Shown in pieces: positions 50,293 through 53,510 of a DNA stretch of 53,510 bases. The translations under genes and the position numbers were made by a program. The notes under the pieces were generated by a model. It had not been told where the DNA came from and did no database searches. It saw nothing but the letters and a program-made list of their open reading frames with translations. How positions within the stretch are numbered: the first letter of the stretch is position 1; each line of letters opens with the position of its first letter. The DNA is from a virus: IMG/VR virus record IMGVR_UViG_3300031578_000047, positions 1-53,510 of that record, one strand, 5' to 3'.

Positions 50293-50531
50293 CCGAGTGT
50301 GTCTCCGGAGGTCATTACCGTCGAGGCGCGTGAGCCTACTCGTTTGGCGGCCTTGCGCCGTTCGATCAGCTTGAGCATCTGCTCATCCGGCATGTTGGCA
50401 TTCTCGAATTGCTTGTTGATGGCCTTCTGTTTTTTTGCCTTTTTCTCGGCGCGAATTTCGTCGTTGGTTTTCCAGCCCTTGCCGACAGACGCATTGAATG
50501 ATCGCTTGGCTGTATTTTTGAGTCCTGACAT
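50289..50531 (-). CDS. small lysine-rich helical protein (80 aa)
   Basis: The ATG at 50531 overlaps the terminase stop (TAATG). The middle is strongly basic and helical (RAEKKAKKQKAINKQFENAN) and contains a short second helix (EQMLKLIERRKAAKRV). Located between terminase and portal; similar small proteins occur there in other podoviruses. Function unknown. Confidence 0.6.
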   Translation of the reverse strand: MSGLKNTAKRSFNASVGKGWKTNDEIRAEKKAKKQKAINKQFENANMPDEQMLKLIERRKAAKRVGSRASTVMTSGDTLG

Positions 50532-52186
50532 TAGTGTCTCCCTCCCCTCCGTGGGCCGAGATTTACGGCAGGTCGCCGCGAGGCTTTGCCAAGCATCGTA
50601 CCCGCCAATTGATCTTTGCGCCACTCATGCAAGTGTGTAACTGCCCGGGCGCCTGCACTCCATGCCTGCACCACAGCATCTCCCCTGTCAGGAGAACGAG
50701 CAAGCAAAGCGACTACGTCTTTTTTCGGTGTGATCTTGATGCCGTTTGCGGTCAGCTCCCAGGCCACAGCGGTCAGGTCTGAAACCAGCATCGGGTCATC
50801 CGGAAGCGCAATCGGTGAGCCACCATCCTGCTCAGGATCCAGCGCCTCCATGAAGCGGTAATAGACCTCTGCGCGCTTGTTGAAAAACTTGAGCTGCTTC
50901 TGTTTAGTGCGGCCAACGGACGGATCCATGCCCACATGGCGCTGACACTCAACACCATTCTCCTCGAGATGCGCAAACGCCTCAGCACCGTTCATCTCAC
51001 CACAGTCAATCACCGGAATCGCGTTATGCTTCCTGTGCTTGATAACCAATGCCGCGACATCGCGGCCGTGCGGGGTCTGATGGCCCGGGACGGCAATAAC
51101 AGGTGGATAAAAACCGTCATAGCGCGGCGCCAGCACCGTTTCGTCCTTCTGGCGAGCGGCATCGACACCGATCGCGCACATCGGCACATTTACGGGCGGC
51201 TGGCCGTTGTAATCGTCGCGCCATCTGTTTTGCGCGGCTCTGATCCAGTCGGTCGGGATGAGCTGGTCGGGCTCGTCCTGGCGGGCCGCCATGAAGTTAC
51301 CGTCACGAATGGCCGATCGTAAAGGCTCCTGTAGCGCATCGAGCTTGGCCGCATACTTACCGTCTGAGGCAAGAAACGGATTGTCGTCGAGCTTTCCGGG
51401 GATAAAGGTTCTTGATTCGGGGGTGAGGTATCTGATCGTGCCATCCGGGTTCTTCCTGCCTGAGTCAATTTTTACATCCGGGCCATCGATCCAGTGATCG
51501 AACGAATTACCACCATCGCCCTGCATCGTGACTACCCAACGCAGCTCACCAGGCTTGGCCGGATTCGGGTAACGATTATCCAGCCACGGCGCAAACATCG
51601 AAATGATCCAGTCGCCCGCTGAAGTGGTTGGCGGGTTGCTGGCCAAAACCACCCGACACCGCTGCCCATCCTCCGCCGATCGCACCCAACCCATCAAAAA
51701 GCGCACCTGCTTCTCACGATTCTGCACCACCTCGTCAATCGCGAGCAGATCGTGCGCCTGACCCTGCCAATGCTCCTCATCACCCGGCTTTGCCAAACCA
51801 CCAAAATCGATCAGGCGATCATTCACGGTGCGCAATCTTGGCGGAATCGAACCGTTGTAACCCTTGTCCGTGCCATTGATCTCCTTGGCCCGATCCGTCA
51901 GGGCCGTCAAATCAACGTAGTGCTTCCTGATAATCAGCGTGCGCTTGTGCTCAGTGAATGCGAGGCCGAGTATCAAATCGGTCTTGCCGGAACCACCGGA
52001 CCCGCCGTAAAGCAATACATCGGCCTCACAATTGACCGCGTCAAGCTGCGGCCCAACAGTCGGAAACCACATCCTCCCTGTTGAGCGATCGCCAATCGTG
52101 GCATCCAGCTCAGCACGCTGCTCAGGCGTCATCTGCTCATACTTCTTGAGCAGATCCTCCATCAGTAAACTCGACTGCACGTTCAT
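50531..52186 (-). CDS. terminase large subunit
   Basis: The ATPase/nuclease motor for DNA packaging. Walker A is GGSGGSGK(T) (about residues 61-69 in this frame) and Walker B is LLAIDEV with the catalytic glutamate (~147-153). A coupling-motif-like ASNPP follows (~200). The nuclease domain has IGVDAARQKDETV (~340) with the first acidic residue and later acidic residues (VIDCGEMNG). At 551 residues it is a usual length. The ATG at 52186 overlaps the preceding stop (ATGA); a GTG two codons earlier is possible. No clear small-subunit gene was identified next to it. Confidence 0.88.
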   Translation of the reverse strand: MNVQSSLLMEDLLKKYEQMTPEQRAELDATIGDRSTGRMWFPTVGPQLDAVNCEADVLLYGGSGGSGKTDLILGLAFTEHKRTLIIRKHYVDLTALTDRAKEINGTDKGYNGSIPPRLRTVNDRLIDFGGLAKPGDEEHWQGQAHDLLAIDEVVQNREKQVRFLMGWVRSAEDGQRCRVVLASNPPTTSAGDWIISMFAPWLDNRYPNPAKPGELRWVVTMQGDGGNSFDHWIDGPDVKIDSGRKNPDGTIRYLTPESRTFIPGKLDDNPFLASDGKYAAKLDALQEPLRSAIRDGNFMAARQDEPDQLIPTDWIRAAQNRWRDDYNGQPPVNVPMCAIGVDAARQKDETVLAPRYDGFYPPVIAVPGHQTPHGRDVAALVIKHRKHNAIPVIDCGEMNGAEAFAHLEENGVECQRHVGMDPSVGRTKQKQLKFFNKRAEVYYRFMEALDPEQDGGSPIALPDDPMLVSDLTAVAWELTANGIKITPKKDVVALLARSPDRGDAVVQAWSAGARAVTHLHEWRKDQLAGTMLGKASRRPAVNLGPRRGGRH

Positions 52187-52452
52187 TTCCACACCGGAAA
52201 TCGAAACCAGAACGGCATACTGGGTATCGCAATCGCCCGCAAATCCAAAACCACCTGCTGCACAACATCAGTCGGAACCATCAACAACTTCAACGGCCCC
52301 TCACGATCATCCAGCGGCAACGGATGCTGAAACGCCGGATTCTGAACCTCAACAACCGGCCCGGTGACACGCTTAAAATCCGTGTAGATCAAGCCATAAC
52401 CCAACGGCATCTTGGTCTTATTGATCGAGTCAATAAACTCCTCACAATTCAT
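52183..52452 (-). CDS. hypothetical protein before the terminase (89 aa)
   Basis: Not recognised. Residues 30-70 are beta-rich (GPVVEVQNPAFQHPLPLDDR; PLKLLMVPTDVVQQ), with no helix-turn-helix that would mark a small terminase. It overlaps both neighbours by four bases. The end (MPFWFRFPVWK) is hydrophobic and aromatic but short. Confidence 0.55.
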   Translation of the reverse strand: MNCEEFIDSINKTKMPLGYGLIYTDFKRVTGPVVEVQNPAFQHPLPLDDREGPLKLLMVPTDVVQQVVLDLRAIAIPSMPFWFRFPVWK

Positions 52453-53003
52453 CCACGGATCGCCTTCATCGCCTGCTTGAAATCGATCATGCCACCGTAC
52501 ATAGGCGCCGACAATCGCCTCGCCAAAGAACGCAAATACTCCACCTGACGATTCCTGTCCTTACAATTCCGACAAAACTCCGTGTACTCCGCCTTGTGCG
52601 CCGGAATCTCCTGGGTAAGCCGAAACTCCGGATCAGCAAGAAACATCTCCCACCACAAATCCACCAAATCACCCTGCTGCTGAAAATGCACCCGCTCATG
52701 CGCAATCAACTCGCGCGACAAATCACCCCTCGAGGGCGAATAGATCTTCCCACCATAAGCAAAGATATTCCGCTCAGTAACCGGCAACACCGCACGAATC
52801 GCCTCTATATTCGGCGGCCAATCCTGCACAACCTCCGTCACTTCCAATATCCCAACCTCCAAAGCGACCAAATGCCCCAAACGATCAACACCCGGCCAAA
52901 ACCCAGTCAAACGCCACCACCTCTGACGCCACCCCTCAAACCCTCGCCTGTCAAACTCAGGCGCCTTAACAGGATCCCCAAAAACCTGACCCCTTCGCGA
53001 CAC
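52449..53003 (-). CDS. zincin-like protein with HERVH motif (184 aa)
   Basis: The segment ELIAHERVHFQQQGDLV contains HERVH (residues 102-106), an HExxH zinc site, and a downstream glutamate (AHKAEY, 139) could be the third ligand. A helix WWEMFLADPEF lies between, as in compact gluzincin-type folds. The N-terminus (~1-50) is Arg/Trp-rich. The GTG start is the only option because a stop codon precedes it, and there is no clear Shine-Dalgarno. It may be a phage metallopeptidase or an inactive relative; substrate unknown. It is transcribed just ahead of the terminase. Confidence 0.55.
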   Translation of the reverse strand: MSRRGQVFGDPVKAPEFDRRGFEGWRQRWWRLTGFWPGVDRLGHLVALEVGILEVTEVVQDWPPNIEAIRAVLPVTERNIFAYGGKIYSPSRGDLSRELIAHERVHFQQQGDLVDLWWEMFLADPEFRLTQEIPAHKAEYTEFCRNCKDRNRQVEYLRSLARRLSAPMYGGMIDFKQAMKAIRG

Positions 53004-53027
53004 CTAGCGAAGCTCGAAATTTTTTTT
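52993..53027 (+). terminator. plus-strand hairpin with T8 run
   Basis: CTTCGC (52993-52998) pairs with GCGAAG (53007-53012), and a run of eight T residues lies at 53020-53027. On the plus strand this is terminator-like, although seven bases separate stem and T run. The genes here run on the minus strand, so it would act only on antisense transcripts; it could also be chance. Confidence 0.25.
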
Positions 53028-53032
53028 CACCC

Positions 53033-53206
53033 TCACTTATCCCGCTCCACACACACCGCAATAAACCCAACATCCTCGCGCTCAGTCTGCACAGAATCGC
53101 GGGCAGCAATGCAGCGGGCCTCCTGATGATACACGCCCGCCTCGACCGCAGGGGCAGGGGGATGACCAGGAACCACCAACCAAACCAGCAAAATCCACTC
53201 AATCAT
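53033..53206 (-). CDS. small exported or membrane protein (57 aa)
   Basis: An ATG with AAGGTG seven bases upstream. Residues 2-13 are hydrophobic (IEWILLVWLVVPG), followed by a proline/alanine-rich stretch and a soluble part with two cysteines (C32, C51), so it could be a signal-anchored or secreted small protein. The start codon overlaps a GTACCGACA box like those at 9531 and 9543. Not recognised. Confidence 0.5.
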   Translation of the reverse strand: MIEWILLVWLVVPGHPPAPAVEAGVYHQEARCIAARDSVQTEREDVGFIAVCVERDK

Positions 53207-53371
53207 GTCGGTACACCTTTTTGCTACGAAATTTTTTGAAATTCTGTATGGAGAGGCTCCATCCCCGCGGTCGGCCGCGCGCTCAGCGGGCCCCGGGTCG
53301 TATATAAGGCCACCCCACCTTCGGCGCCGCGAATCGTCGTGTTGCTTAGCAACAGAGCGAGGCTGAAGCCC
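53207..53371. other. intergenic control region near the right end
   Basis: About 165 bases without a supported gene. It holds an AT-rich stretch (TTTTTTGAAATTC at ~53231-53244), a short hairpin ATGGAG-AGG-CTCCAT (53248-53262), a GC-rich palindromic part (CCGCGGTCGGCCGCGCGC) and a TATATA. The inverted repeat GTTGCTTAGCAAC at 53341-53353 recurs at 7921 and 10252. A promoter for the late minus-strand block or a packaging site could lie here; neither can be proved from sequence. Confidence 0.45.
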
Positions 53372-53510
53372 TTAGTCTGCAATGGATGTGTCCGGCGATT
53401 CGGGCCATTCGGGCTCTGTCGGTACAAGGCTCGATTCGCCCTCAATGACTGCCCCGGCTGCCTGATCCTCCAGCATGAACAGGGCGAGGCGCCGCATTTT
53501 CTCCCGGTCT
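53372..53510 (-). CDS. hypothetical acidic protein, possibly cut by the window edge
   Basis: A reading frame continues to the window edge and ends at TAA (53374-53372). An internal ATG at 53497 with GGGAG upstream would give a complete 41-residue acidic protein beginning MRRLALFMLEDQ, so it may or may not be truncated. Its C-terminal half is Glu/Pro-rich. The codons for LVPTE contain the GTACCGACAG box. Function unknown. Confidence 0.45.
   Translation of the reverse strand, partial: DREKMRRLALFMLEDQAAGAVIEGESSLVPTEPEWPESPDTSIAD

Noticed and set aside
53224-53445. 73-residue minus-strand frame in the right-end intergenic region
   Set aside because: It overlaps the end of the acidic frame at 53372, is Arg/Pro-rich from GC bias and has no ribosome site.
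1-53510. Integrase, attachment site or immunity region of a temperate phage
   Set aside because: No recombinase gene or attachment repeat was found; small regulators alone do not show lysogeny.

Overview
The window is a tailed-phage genome or a large part of one, with a short-tailed (podovirus-like) virion. The sequence supports this with a large terminase, a head-to-tail connector-type portal, a scaffold-like protein, a coat protein, a T7 gp11-like tubular adaptor followed by a 932-residue gp12-like nozzle protein, several internal/ejection-type proteins and many beta-rich fibre-like proteins. There is no tape measure, sheath or long-tail baseplate gene. A lipobox protein with a C-terminal membrane segment and an inner-membrane coiled-coil protein (spanin types) point to a Gram-negative host. 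I see no tRNA, integrase, DNA polymerase or RNA polymerase, so replication and transcription probably lean on the host. The phage looks like an uncultivated relative of podoviruses with BPP-1/T7-type virion modules, but nothing closer can be named from sequence alone.

Layout. (1) 3-2070, plus strand: small unknowns, an N6-type DNA methyltransferase, a zinc-ribbon protein and a small helix-turn-helix protein. (2) 9519-2067, minus strand: about 22 tightly packed, often overlapping early genes. They include a ribbon-helix-helix regulator, several zinc-ribbon and coiled-coil proteins, a ParB-like protein, an SF2 helicase, a DUF1064-like nuclease and a Ref-like nuclease. (3) 9580-12475, plus strand: a recombination operon (coiled-coil DUF1351-like protein, ERF annealing protein, YqaJ-type exonuclease), then a Lar-like zinc protein and a tiny membrane protein. 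It ends in a textbook terminator at 12530-12555. (4) 53510-12554, minus strand: one continuous 41 kb late block. In transcription order it holds small genes, terminase, portal, scaffold, a promoter plus the coat gene plus a terminator, adaptor and nozzle, internal proteins, fibre-like proteins, a 2339-residue polyvalent protein, a 1491-residue fibre, and a lysis cassette with a collagen-like exported protein.

How it fits together. The divergent control region at 9520-9579 has tandem 12-bp repeats lying across both candidate promoters, which suits autoregulation by the ribbon-helix-helix protein. ERF plus YqaJ form a two-component annealing/resection system, and Ref-like and DUF1064-like nucleases add to it. 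The methyltransferase and Lar-like protein may counter host restriction. The coat gene appears to have its own sigma70-type promoter and terminator, giving extra coat expression inside the late operon. The most unusual elements are the giant protein carrying both a JAMM metal motif and an HExxH motif, the collagen/YadA-like/coiled-coil protein in the lysis region, the fibre paralogues built from shared modules, and a SPOUT-like protein between fibre genes.
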